A DNA stretch of 33,380 bases from positions 1 to 33,380 of the forward strand of contig WRJH01000006.1 of the NCBI GenBank assembly GCA_009782315.1, given 5' to 3'. The position numbers and the translations under genes were made by a program. Shown one piece after another: positions 23,438 to 31,365 of this stretch; position 1 is the stretch's first letter, and each line of letters starts with the position of its first letter. The stretch is from Alphaproteobacteria bacterium (GTDB lineage: Bacteria; Pseudomonadota; Alphaproteobacteria; Rs-D84). Under the pieces are notes generated by a model. The model saw only the letters and a program-made list of their open reading frames with translations, ran no database searches and was not told the DNA's origin.

Positions 23438-23839
23438 TCTTCGGACTTCGCCTTCCTGTTCTATATAAATATGTATGGTATCCGCGGGCAGAATATGCGA
23501 CGCTATCCCGGGCCATTCAATCAGAGTGATATCGTTCGCGCACGCATGCGGCAGGCCGATTTCGGTAAGTTCCGACGGGTCGGATATTCGATATAAATCG
23601 AAATGGGAAATTTTGATTCCGCCCGGCGCGTCATAGCTTTGCACCAGCGTGAACGTAGGGCTGGGCACGACGGTATCCGCGCCGCAAAGCTGTTTGATAA
23701 CCGCGCGCGCTATTTCGGATTTGCCCATACCCAAATCGCCGTGCAACGCGACGGTCGCCGGCGCGCGCAAAGCCTTTGCGAATTCTTGCGCCCACGCCTT
23801 TGTTTCATTTACATCTTTCAAAATTGTTTTATCCGGCAT
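23423..23839 (-). CDS. tsaE: tRNA threonylcarbamoyladenosine biosynthesis ATPase TsaE
   Basis: P-loop ATPase that works with TsaB, TsaC and TsaD to make t6A37 in ANN-decoding tRNAs. Motifs: HGDLGMGKSEIAR (33-45), SPTFTLVQSYD, HFDLYRI and the late EWP. At 138 aa it has the usual size. Ribosome-binding AAGGATG lies ahead of the ATG. It starts 10 bases after uvrB on the same strand, so the two are likely co-transcribed. Confidence 0.95.
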   Translation of the reverse strand: MPDKTILKDVNETKAWAQEFAKALRAPATVALHGDLGMGKSEIARAVIKQLCGADTVVPSPTFTLVQSYDAPGGIKISHFDLYRISDPSELTEIGLPHACANDITLIEWPGIASHILPADTIHIYIEQEGEVRRLTQD

Positions 23840-23849
23840 TTTTGCATCC

Positions 23850-25838
23850 TTATTCCAACAATAACAAGTCTTCTTCCAGCCGGCGCATAATGTCGCGGAT
23901 TTCCCCGGCTTTTTCGAATTCCAAGTCTTCGGCCGCGCGGCGCATTTGCTTGCCCAGCTTGTCTATTTCCTTCCTCATCGATTCCTTGTCCATAACGCCT
24001 TTGTCATTATAGATGAATCTGCGGGCTTTGTCCGTTTTTATTTCGCGGTTCTTGACTTCGCTGTAAACCGCTTTCGCGACGGACTTTGGGACAATTCCAT
24101 ATTTGGTATTGTGCGCCGTTTGCTTTGCCCGGCGGCGCGCAGTTTCATCCAGCGCGGCGCGCATGGAATCGGTGATTTTATCCGCGTACAGAATGACCCT
24201 GCCCCTTTCGTTTCTTGCGGCCCGGCCGATTGTTTGGATAAGAGAACGTGTCGAACGCAAGAACCCTTCCTTGTCCGCGTCCATTATTGCGACCATCTCG
24301 CACTCTGGAATATCCAACCCTTCGCGAAGCAGATTTATGCCGACCAGGACGTCGAATTTCCCCATGCGAAGTTCGCGCAGCAATTCTATGCGCTCTAACG
24401 TTTCTATATCGGAATGCAGGTATTTCGCGCGTACGTCGTTTTCGACCAAATAGTCGGTCAATTGTTCCGCCATCTTTTTGGTCAAAGTGGTCACCAGTAT
24501 GCGGCCCTTTATTTTCTTGACCTCGTGCAATAAATCGTCGACCTGGTTGGTTGTCGGACGGACGTCGCATTCGGGGTCAAGCAAACCGGTCGGGCGTATA
24601 ACCTGTTCCACGACCACTCCGCGCGACTGCCCTATTTCCCAATCGTTCGGCGTTGCGGATACGAATACGGTCTGCGGACGGGACGCGTCCCATTCTTCGA
24701 ATGTCAGCGGACGGTTGTCCATCGCGCTGGGCAATCTGAATCCGTATTCGGAAAGCGTTTCCTTTCTGGCCCTATCCCCCCGTGACATTGCGCCGATTTG
24801 CGGCACAGTCACATGGCTTTCGTCGACGAATAAAATCGCGTCTTTCGGCAAATATTCGAACAATGTCGGCGGCGGCTGGCCAGGCAGACGGCCGGACAGA
24901 TAGCGCGAATAATTTTCAATGCCGCTGCAAGTCCCCGTCGTCTGCATCATCTCTATATCGAACATGGTCCGCGCGCGCAGACGCTGCTCTTCGACATATT
25001 TCATATTGTTCTTGAAATATTCCAGACGAGGTTCCAAATCGCGCCGGATTTCATTCACCGCCTGTAAAACCGACGGCATGGGCGTCGCATAATGAGTGTT
25101 CGGATAAACGCATGCCATGTTAATTTTGCGAATTTTTTGCCCGGTCAATGTGTCGAATTCCGATATCTCTTCGACATCTTCGCCAAAGAAAGACAGCCGC
25201 ACGCCCGTATCCTGGGAATGCGACGGGAAGATATCCAAAGAATCGCCGCGCACGCGGAATTCGCCGCGGTTGAATCCGATATCGTTCCGTTTGTATTGCA
25301 ATCGGACCAATTCGTCGATAACGGATTTGACGGGCAGCTTGTCGCCGACCGATACAGACATCTTCATATCGGAATATGTTTCCGGACTGCCCAAACCATA
25401 TATGGACGATACGCTGGATATTACGATTGTGTCGCGAAAGTCCAGCATGGCGCGCGTCGCCGCATGCCGCATGCGGTCCAGCTGTTCGTTTATCGACGCG
25501 TCTTTGTCTATGTATGTGTCGGTTGTGGGAACGTATGCTTCCGGCTGGTAATAATCGTAATAAGACACGAAATATTCGACGTGGTTGTTCGGAAAAAACT
25601 GTTTCATTTCGGCGTATAATTGCGCGGCCAGAATTTTGTTGTGCGCCATAATCAGCGCGGGCCGGCCGGTTTCGGCGATAATGTTCGCCATGGTGAAAGT
25701 CTTGCCGGACCCGGTTACACCCAACAGAACCTGGTTCTTTTCGCCGGCATTAATTCCGGCCACCAGTTCGGCGATGGCAACCGGCTGGTCGCCGGTGGGT
25801 TTGTATTCGGAGATAAGGTCGAAAATTTTGTTTTTCAT
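23850..25838 (-). CDS. uvrB: UvrABC excinuclease subunit B
   Basis: Damage-verifying helicase-like subunit of nucleotide excision repair. Walker A GVTGSGKT (40-47), beta-hairpin [16 protein letters not shown]-like VDESH, helicase motifs through QTIGRAARN, and the C-terminal UVR motif ([32 protein letters not shown]) that contacts UvrC. At 662 aa it is full length. It is divergent from asmA and upstream of tsaE. Confidence 0.98.
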   Translation of the reverse strand: MKNKIFDLISEYKPTGDQPVAIAELVAGINAGEKNQVLLGVTGSGKTFTMANIIAETGRPALIMAHNKILAAQLYAEMKQFFPNNHVEYFVSYYDYYQPEAYVPTTDTYIDKDASINEQLDRMRHAATRAMLDFRDTIVISSVSSIYGLGSPETYSDMKMSVSVGDKLPVKSVIDELVRLQYKRNDIGFNRGEFRVRGDSLDIFPSHSQDTGVRLSFFGEDVEEISEFDTLTGQKIRKINMACVYPNTHYATPMPSVLQAVNEIRRDLEPRLEYFKNNMKYVEEQRLRARTMFDIEMMQTTGTCSGIENYSRYLSGRLPGQPPPTLFEYLPKDAILFVDESHVTVPQIGAMSRGDRARKETLSEYGFRLPSAMDNRPLTFEEWDASRPQTVFVSATPNDWEIGQSRGVVVEQVIRPTGLLDPECDVRPTTNQVDDLLHEVKKIKGRILVTTLTKKMAEQLTDYLVENDVRAKYLHSDIETLERIELLRELRMGKFDVLVGINLLREGLDIPECEMVAIMDADKEGFLRSTRSLIQTIGRAARNERGRVILYADKITDSMRAALDETARRRAKQTAHNTKYGIVPKSVAKAVYSEVKNREIKTDKARRFIYNDKGVMDKESMRKEIDKLGKQMRRAAEDLEFEKAGEIRDIMRRLEEDLLLLE

Positions 25839-25839
25839 T

Positions 25840-25867
25840 TGCCATATCTATATAAGCACATTATAAT
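25840..25867 (+). promoter_or_regulatory. Promoter of asmA
   Basis: TTGCCA, 16-base spacer, TATAAT in the 55-base uvrB-asmA gap. Confidence 0.6.
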
Positions 25868-25893
25868 TGAATTACAAGAGAGAGTTAGTTTTC

Positions 25894-28467
25894 ATGAAAG
25901 CCCGCACCAGACGCAAATTTTTATGGACAGGCACGGCCGTTCTGCTGTCCGCCGTTATCGCGGGCGTTGTCCTTCCGTCGTTTATCAATCTGGACAGACT
26001 GCGGCACGCGCTGGAGTCCACGGTCAAGACCCAAACCGGAATCGACGTGAAAATAGACGGGCCCGTTCGGCTGTCGCTTTTGGGCCACGCGGCCATCAGC
26101 GCGCAGGGCGTCCGGATTCCTGCATACGGCGGACGCGCGGAATACGTGTCGTTAAGAATTCCGTTTCTTTCGATATTCAATCCGGACGTGGCGGCGGCGC
26201 ACGGCACCATTGTTTTGGAAGGCGCAAATTTGAATATAGAAAACCTGGCGCCGGCGCAGATTCCCGGACGCATAACGTTCAAAGACGGCCGGATTACGTT
26301 CAAGCATAAAACATACAAAGACATAAACGGCGTTCTTAAAAACAATACGTTCAGCGGTACGGTCCGGACGGACGAACACAAATACACCGTAGAGGTGGAC
26401 GGCAATTATTTCATAATTACAAACCCAAACAAAAAACTGCACTTGCGGGGGCGGCTTTTGACGGGTGAATCCGGAAACGCATCGGCGGCGGGGCACATTG
26501 TTTTGGAAACGTCGGACGCGAACAAATTTTTTGAATTCGATATCCCGAAAATACAATCGCGCGTCAAATTCGAATCGGATTTCGAATGGGGGGACGGGGG
26601 CGTGCGATTTTATAACATATCGGGCGCGGCATACGGCGGCGATTTTGGCGGCGACATAGAAATCGATTTCAAAAATTCCCGCAAAAAGATAAATCTGGCC
26701 CTGAACGACATGGATATGGATTTGTCGTTTTTACTTCAAAACCCGGCCTTTTTGCACAATTCCGACATACGGTTCGGTGGAGTCGGCCGGTTCAAAATCG
26801 GCGGATATGAATTTTCCGCGCTGCGGCTTTCGTCCGTATCCGACGGCGATGCGGTGACTGTCCGAAACCTGGCCGCCAGCGGACCTGACGTGTCGCTTTC
26901 GGCGCGCGGACAGATACGGGGCGATACTGCAAAGGATTTGGAACTGATATTCCAGAACACGGGCGCATCCTTTCGCTGCGTACTGTCCGGAAACCGCGCG
27001 GCGTGGTCTTGCGCCCGCTGGGATTATATGTCGGCGGAATTTTCCGCAAGCGGGTCCGCGGGCGCGGGCGCGGATTCTTTCGATTTGGAATTTAATTCCG
27101 AAAATTACGACCCGGCAAAATCTTCGCTTGCCGCACAGTTCTCGGCCCTGGGTTCCATATTCCGTCGGAACGTCGGCACGGTCCGGTTCAATCTGGGCGG
27201 CGGATTGCACGGGAACGCGTCAATTAAAGACAAGGATTTTTCCATATCGTATTACGGCCATCGCAACACCAGCATTGCGGCGCTGCCCGTCCCCGTCCGG
27301 GATATGCCGCCGCTGCCGGCCGGCATGGTGAATGCGATTGGCGAAATGACGGCCGTGCATATCGAAAACGGCACCGCGTCTTTTTCATTCAAAACGAACG
27401 ATTGGGAATTCTCGCAACATACGGACGGACAGTTTGTTTTGGGCGGAAACATGGCGGCGCTGATTCGCGCGTACGCGCCGTCCGCGGACGTGCAGTTTAT
27501 TAATCCGAACGCAAACGTCGCCGCGCGCGGCAAATGGACGCGCCCGTACATATCAGATTTCGAATTGGCGACGCCGGGCGGCACTTTTGTCGGAACGTTC
27601 AATGGCCTGGCATTCGATTTGCACGGGCCTTTGCTGGACATCGATAGTTTGATTAATAAAAACTATGCGGACAATTATGAATCCGTGAAATTCACCTCGG
27701 CGGAACCGATTACATTGCCGTTCGCGCTGAACGTGTCTTTGGCGCTGACCGCGGACCGGATAAAATTCGGCGGCGAAACGTACGAAAAATTCGTATATTC
27801 CCTGCGGCCGGGCGCGCAGACTATGTCCGTAACCGACAGTATGCGCGGCAGCCTGCTGGCGCAGATTACGCAAAAATCCGCGAACCGGTATAGGGTTGAA
27901 ATCCAGTCCGGAAATTTCGAAATAAAGGGCGCGGTCCTGCCCCCGTCATCGCACCTTAATATTTCGGATACCGCGATGACTGCGCGCGCGGTTTTAGAGA
28001 CAAGCGGATTTACCGCAGCGGATTTCCGGCGAAACATTGCGGGCGACGTTGATATTACTTTCGAAGGCGGAACGCTTACAGGATTCGGTTTCGACAATTT
28101 TTATGACAACGCCGGGCGGATTACAAGAACGAACGCCGAATTCGCGCTGTCGGACGCTATTGCCGGCGGCCGTTCCGCGTTGCGGTCGCTGCATCTTTCC
28201 GGACGCTATGAAAACGAAGTCTTTCGAACGACCGCGCCGCTTTTCGCGGCGACTCGCCATACCGAATATACGGGCGATTTGACCGTGCGCCGCGGCATCG
28301 CGTCGGGCAACTTGCAGATATTGCTGCGCGGGACAAGTCCGGCGCCGGCCCCGTTGTCGGTAAGCATATCGCACGGCGGCGCGCGCAATTATTCTCTTGG
28401 TGAAATAATGCAGACTTTCGATGCGGATTTCATGCGGGAATTCACGAAATTGTATCCTAAATTTTAA
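25894..28467 (+). CDS. asmA: AsmA-family envelope protein
   Basis: AsmA-like proteins are bridge-type proteins of the inner membrane and periplasm linked to phospholipid transport and outer-membrane assembly. One N-terminal membrane helix (WTGTAVLLSAVIAGVVLPSFI) is followed by the AsmA opening (NLDRLRHALESTVKTQTGIDVKIDGPVRLSLLG), a long beta-rich middle, and the C-terminal AsmA_2-type region (FRRNIAGDVDITFEGGTLTGF, ending FDADFMREFTKLYPKF). The ORF track begins at TTG 25867; I use ATG 25894 because AGAGAGAG lies upstream and the TTG overlaps the -10 box. The result is 857 aa. Confidence 0.88.
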   Translation: MKARTRRKFLWTGTAVLLSAVIAGVVLPSFINLDRLRHALESTVKTQTGIDVKIDGPVRLSLLGHAAISAQGVRIPAYGGRAEYVSLRIPFLSIFNPDVAAAHGTIVLEGANLNIENLAPAQIPGRITFKDGRITFKHKTYKDINGVLKNNTFSGTVRTDEHKYTVEVDGNYFIITNPNKKLHLRGRLLTGESGNASAAGHIVLETSDANKFFEFDIPKIQSRVKFESDFEWGDGGVRFYNISGAAYGGDFGGDIEIDFKNSRKKINLALNDMDMDLSFLLQNPAFLHNSDIRFGGVGRFKIGGYEFSALRLSSVSDGDAVTVRNLAASGPDVSLSARGQIRGDTAKDLELIFQNTGASFRCVLSGNRAAWSCARWDYMSAEFSASGSAGAGADSFDLEFNSENYDPAKSSLAAQFSALGSIFRRNVGTVRFNLGGGLHGNASIKDKDFSISYYGHRNTSIAALPVPVRDMPPLPAGMVNAIGEMTAVHIENGTASFSFKTNDWEFSQHTDGQFVLGGNMAALIRAYAPSADVQFINPNANVAARGKWTRPYISDFELATPGGTFVGTFNGLAFDLHGPLLDIDSLINKNYADNYESVKFTSAEPITLPFALNVSLALTADRIKFGGETYEKFVYSLRPGAQTMSVTDSMRGSLLAQITQKSANRYRVEIQSGNFEIKGAVLPPSSHLNISDTAMTARAVLETSGFTAADFRRNIAGDVDITFEGGTLTGFGFDNFYDNAGRITRTNAEFALSDAIAGGRSALRSLHLSGRYENEVFRTTAPLFAATRHTEYTGDLTVRRGIASGNLQILLRGTSPAPAPLSVSISHGGARNYSLGEIMQTFDADFMREFTKLYPKF

Positions 28468-28829
28468 AGGCCCAGCATGTTGTCGAACATCGACCTGGCC
28501 ACTCTTTGGCCATGGGAATCCGCGTAATAATGGTGTCCGGTATTGTCCATCGCCTTGTAAAATCCGGTTGCGTATAATTTGATTCCGCGCTGTCCGATGA
28601 CCAGCATTTTATCGGACCCGATTAAATCGGCGCGGGGCCCGAATACGAACTTGCCGAAATAATCGCGCGCGTCTTTGGACAGGTTGCACAAATACGGCGC
28701 GTACAGCACGTCGCCGTATTTTATAAGGGAATCCAGCTTGTACTTGTGCCCGTTCGTCGACAGAATATACGACTGGTAAGGCGACAGTTTCATGCGATGC
28801 GAAATATGCTCTATTTGCGTAATGTTCAT
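28464..28829 (-). CDS. Small protein of unknown function
   Basis: A 121-aa soluble protein (MNITQIEHISHRMKLSPYQSYILSTNGHKYKLDSL, then GQRGIKLYATGFYKAMDNTGHHYYADSHGQRVARSMFDNML). It has no signal peptide or membrane segment and no motif I recognise; the Tyr and His content is high. Its end overlaps the asmA stop by 4 bases in the convergent sense. The ribosome-binding site is weak. Confidence 0.65.
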   Translation of the reverse strand: MNITQIEHISHRMKLSPYQSYILSTNGHKYKLDSLIKYGDVLYAPYLCNLSKDARDYFGKFVFGPRADLIGSDKMLVIGQRGIKLYATGFYKAMDNTGHHYYADSHGQRVARSMFDNMLGL

Positions 28830-28882
28830 GATTCAATCATAAACGAAACGCGCACGCTTTCTATAAGAACTACTTCATAGGC

Positions 28883-28981
28883 AAAAAATCAATTGAAACA
28901 ATACATCTGCGACCCACCCCGCGCAATCTTTGATTGCGCCGGGACCCAGGTTTGCATTTGCTTCGTTCTAATTGATTTTTT
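28883..28981. repeat. Nested inverted repeat downstream of aspS
   Basis: Outer 12-bp pair AAAAAATCAATT (28883-28894) with AATTGATTTTTT (28970-28981), enclosing a perfect GCGCAATC-TTT-GATTGCGC hairpin (28921-28939). It has the same nested plan as the element at 10010-10158 but different sequence. It may end the aspS transcript. Confidence 0.75.
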
Positions 28982-28983
28982 AA

Positions 28984-30768
28984 TTAATTCTTCTTGCGAA
29001 TTTGAATATGCACTTCCCGCAGGTTTGTTTCACCGACCGCCGACGGGCTGCCCATCATCAAATCCTGGCCGCGCTGATTTGTCGGAAATGCGACAATTTC
29101 GCGCAGGTTCGGTTCGGAAAGCATTTCACATATCAGGCGGTCGATTCCGAACGCGCATCCGCCATGCGGCGGCGCGCCGTATTGGAACGCGGTGTACATT
29201 CCGCCGAATTTTTCCTTTACCGCATCTTCGTTCATTCCGACGACGGAAAACAGTTCCAGCATGACGCGCGGATTGTAATTGCGCAGGCCGCCGGAACAAA
29301 TTTCGTGCCCGTTCAAAACCATGTCGAATTGATACGCTTTTAATGCCAAGGGGTCGGACAGGTCCAGTTTTTCCAAATCACCCTGGGGGCGCGAAAAAGG
29401 ATTGTGTCCAAACGCGATTCCGGTCGGCGAATTTTCGTCTTCTTCAAAAAACGGAAAATCTTCGACCCAGCATAATTTGAATTCTTTTTGGTCGATTTCG
29501 CACAGTTCGACGCCGAACCGGTCACGCAGGCGCCCGGCGGATTTCGCGGCAACGGATTCTTTTTCACAAATAAAGAAAATGCTGTCGCCCTTTTGCACAT
29601 TGGTCTTGACGAGAATTGCTTCGATTTGTTCCGGGGTCAATTTCTTTGCAACGGGCCCTTTTGGACCGTCTTCCGCAAATACGATATAGCCAAGTCCTCC
29701 CAGGCCCAATTCGGTTTTGGCGAATTCTTCCGTTTTATCGAACCATGAACGCGGCCGGTCCGCAGAACCCGGCGCTGGAACCGCGCGCACAACGCCGCCG
29801 GATTTCACGAAATCCGCAAAAATTGCGAATTCGGAATTTTTGAATATATCCGACACATCCGATATTATGATGGGATTGCGCAAATCCGGTTTGTCCGTGC
29901 CGTATTTCAGCATGACTTCGGAATAAGTGAAGTGCGGAATTTCGGCCACGATTTTCGCATCCGGCACCATGTGGCCGATTAATTCCGGAACCAAATCGTC
30001 GCAGACTCTCTGTATATCGCCCTGTTCCACAAACGACATTTCGATGTCCAGCTGGTAAAATTCCAGCATTCGGTCCGCGCGTAAATCTTCGTCGCGCATG
30101 CACGGCGCGATTTGAAAATACCGGTCGAATCCGGAAATCTGGATTATCTGTTTCCATTGCTGCGGCGCCTGGGGCAGCGCATAAAACATTCCGTGATGGT
30201 ACCGCGACGGAACTATAAAGTCGCGCGCGCCTTCGGGTGATGTCGCGCCCAGTATGGGCGTTTGAAATTCAGAAAATCCGAAATCCCACATTTTGTCGCG
30301 CATGAATTTGATTGCGGCATTGCGGAATAATATGTTGCGGTGCATATTTTCCCGGCGCAGGTCAAGGTAGCGGTATTTCAGCCGCAATTCTTCGTTGGTT
30401 TCTTCATCCCCGAACACCTGGAACGGCAATTGTTCGGATTCGGTCAGGATTTTGAATTCGCGCACCTTTATTTCAATCGCGCCGGTCGGGATTTTATCGT
30501 TGACGGCGGCATTGTCGCGCGCGACGACTTCGCCCGTTATTGTTATAACTGATTCCGGGCGGATTTTTTCCGCACCGGAAAGCGCCCTGTCCGCGATATC
30601 CAAAACGCATTGGGTGATTCCGTAATTGTCGCGCAGGTCGATGAAAAGCAAAGACCCGTGGTCGCGCTTTCGATGTATCCAGCCGGACAGGACGACGGTC
30701 GCGCCAACGTCGGATTTCTTTAATTCCCCGCAGGTATGGGTACGATATATTGATTTTAATGACAGCAT
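28984..30768 (-). CDS. aspS: Aspartyl-tRNA synthetase
   Basis: Class II synthetase charging tRNA-Asp. It has the OB-fold anticodon domain (GWIHRKRDHGSLLFIDLRDNYG), motif 1/2 region (EFQTPIL, then FRDEDLRADR-type CMRDEDLRADRMLEFYQLD), the bacterial GAD insertion, and motif 3 (GCAFGIDRL). Full length, 594 aa. The His in RKRDHGS is as reported for non-discriminating enzymes that also load tRNA-Asn, so a GatCAB pathway may exist; this needs the genome. I start it at ATG 30768: the track's GTG at 30777 lies inside the Shine-Dalgarno AAAGGTG. It has a T-box-type leader. Confidence 0.97.
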   Translation of the reverse strand: MLSLKSIYRTHTCGELKKSDVGATVVLSGWIHRKRDHGSLLFIDLRDNYGITQCVLDIADRALSGAEKIRPESVITITGEVVARDNAAVNDKIPTGAIEIKVREFKILTESEQLPFQVFGDEETNEELRLKYRYLDLRRENMHRNILFRNAAIKFMRDKMWDFGFSEFQTPILGATSPEGARDFIVPSRYHHGMFYALPQAPQQWKQIIQISGFDRYFQIAPCMRDEDLRADRMLEFYQLDIEMSFVEQGDIQRVCDDLVPELIGHMVPDAKIVAEIPHFTYSEVMLKYGTDKPDLRNPIIISDVSDIFKNSEFAIFADFVKSGGVVRAVPAPGSADRPRSWFDKTEEFAKTELGLGGLGYIVFAEDGPKGPVAKKLTPEQIEAILVKTNVQKGDSIFFICEKESVAAKSAGRLRDRFGVELCEIDQKEFKLCWVEDFPFFEEDENSPTGIAFGHNPFSRPQGDLEKLDLSDPLALKAYQFDMVLNGHEICSGGLRNYNPRVMLELFSVVGMNEDAVKEKFGGMYTAFQYGAPPHGGCAFGIDRLICEMLSEPNLREIVAFPTNQRGQDLMMGSPSAVGETNLREVHIQIRKKN

Positions 30769-30772
30769 GGTC

Positions 30773-30900
30773 GGCACCTTTTGTTTTCGTTATCCCAGGG
30801 GCGATGAATTCCACCGCGGTGCCACCCTGATTTTTATCTTGTATGTCCTGCCATCCCTGCTCTCTCGTTTGTCAGACGCGTCATCGCGGGGTCGGTTAGA
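30773..30900 (-). promoter_or_regulatory. T-box riboswitch leader of aspS (probably translational)
   Basis: On the minus strand AGGGTGGCACCGCG (30828-30815) matches the T-box consensus AGGGTGGNACCGCG exactly. AGGG pairs with CCCT and GCGGTG with CATCGC (30797-30808), leaving the canonical seven-base UGGCACC bulge. The variable base is C, complementary to the G discriminator of tRNA-Asp. The bulge GGCACC is also complementary to GGTGCC (30778-30773), which contains the aspS Shine-Dalgarno, so the alternative fold would hide it. No U-rich terminator is seen. The upstream ~60 nt can close with ATGTC/GACAT as a small Stem I. I cannot place the specifier with certainty; GAC and GAT are both available. 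Confidence 0.85.
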
Positions 30901-30907
30901 CATTCAA

Positions 30908-30935
30908 AGTATAGACGACTTTTCCCAAAAATCAA
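30908..30935 (-). promoter_or_regulatory. Promoter of aspS
   Basis: On the minus strand TTGATT, 16-base spacer, TATACT, placing the start near 30900, just ahead of the T-box leader. Confidence 0.65.
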
Positions 30936-30936
30936 G

Positions 30937-30964
30937 TTGATTTTCGAATTACTATTGTTATAAT
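30937..30964 (+). promoter_or_regulatory. Promoter of the tRNA-Thr transcript
   Basis: TTGATT, 16-base spacer, TATAAT. Its -35 is one base from the divergent aspS -35, forming AATCAA-G-TTGATT. The transcript would include the hairpin repeat as a ~135-nt leader. Confidence 0.6.
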
Positions 30965-31001
30965 GCCTTTCGTCAGAAATCAATATGAATGCGTTAGATG
31001 C

Positions 31002-31074
31002 TGCGTATTGCGAAGTTTTTGACGCGGCGGAGTGTATTCAATATACACGACCCGCGCAAAAACGAGTAAACGCA
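31002..31074. repeat. Hairpin repeat upstream of tRNA-Thr (copy B)
   Basis: 73 bases homologous to 13237-13307. It keeps TGCGT/ACGCA, GTTTTTG/CAAAAAC, GCGG/CCGC and GTGTATT/AATATACAC. Its arm change TTGC/GTAA keeps pairing as RNA through G-U. It ends 31 bases before the tRNA, against 32 in copy A. Confidence 0.88.
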
Positions 31075-31105
31075 AAGCAGATAATGAATTCAGATTGATT
31101 TATGG

Positions 31106-31179
31106 GCCCCCATAGTATAATGGTAGAACACGTCCTTGGTAAGGACGAGACGCAAGTCCGATTCTTGCTGGGGGCACCA
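31106..31179 (+). tRNA. tRNA-Thr (anticodon GGT)
   Basis: Acceptor GCCCCCA pairs with TGGGGGC, discriminator A, encoded CCA. The anticodon loop TTGGTAA sits on GTCC/GGAC with GGT at 31138-31140. The D arm has the TGGTAGA-type sequence. Confidence 0.96.
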
Positions 31180-31290
31180 CCCTTCGCGTCTGCGACGCTT
31201 CGGGTGGCAGGCCACCCGAATAGCGGAGAAGTGAACCGCGAAGGAGTGTCGCCCGAAGCGCAAAGCGCGAAGGGGGACAAAGGCCGGGCC
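31180..31290. repeat. Structured repeat following tRNA-Thr (copy B)
   Basis: Starts directly after the CCA. It is homologous to 13641-13748. The stem ACCC-TTC-GCGTC / GACGC-TTC-GGGT has compensatory changes against copy A (A-T pair to C-G), as does CCTTCGCG / CGCGAAGG. No gene is present. Confidence 0.82.
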
Positions 31291-31323
31291 CTACCCCTGC
31301 TTTCTTTTCCTATCGTTTTATGA

Positions 31324-31329
31324 TATAAT
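31324..31329 (+). promoter_or_regulatory. Candidate -10 box for the MFS-type gene
   Basis: TATAAT with a poor -35 (TTTCTT at 17 bases), 36 bases before the ATG. Confidence 0.4.
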
Positions 31330-31365
31330 GCCTGGGTGTTTGTTCCCAATTTATAAAGGCCTGAA

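Noticed and set aside
28984-30777. GTG start of aspS at 30777
   Set aside because: The GTG is part of the AAAGGTG Shine-Dalgarno; ATG 30768 has correct spacing and gives the usual AspRS N-terminus.
30494-30814. 106-aa ORF reading through the aspS leader
   Set aside because: It crosses the T-box antisequestrator and the aspS start in another frame and has no family character.
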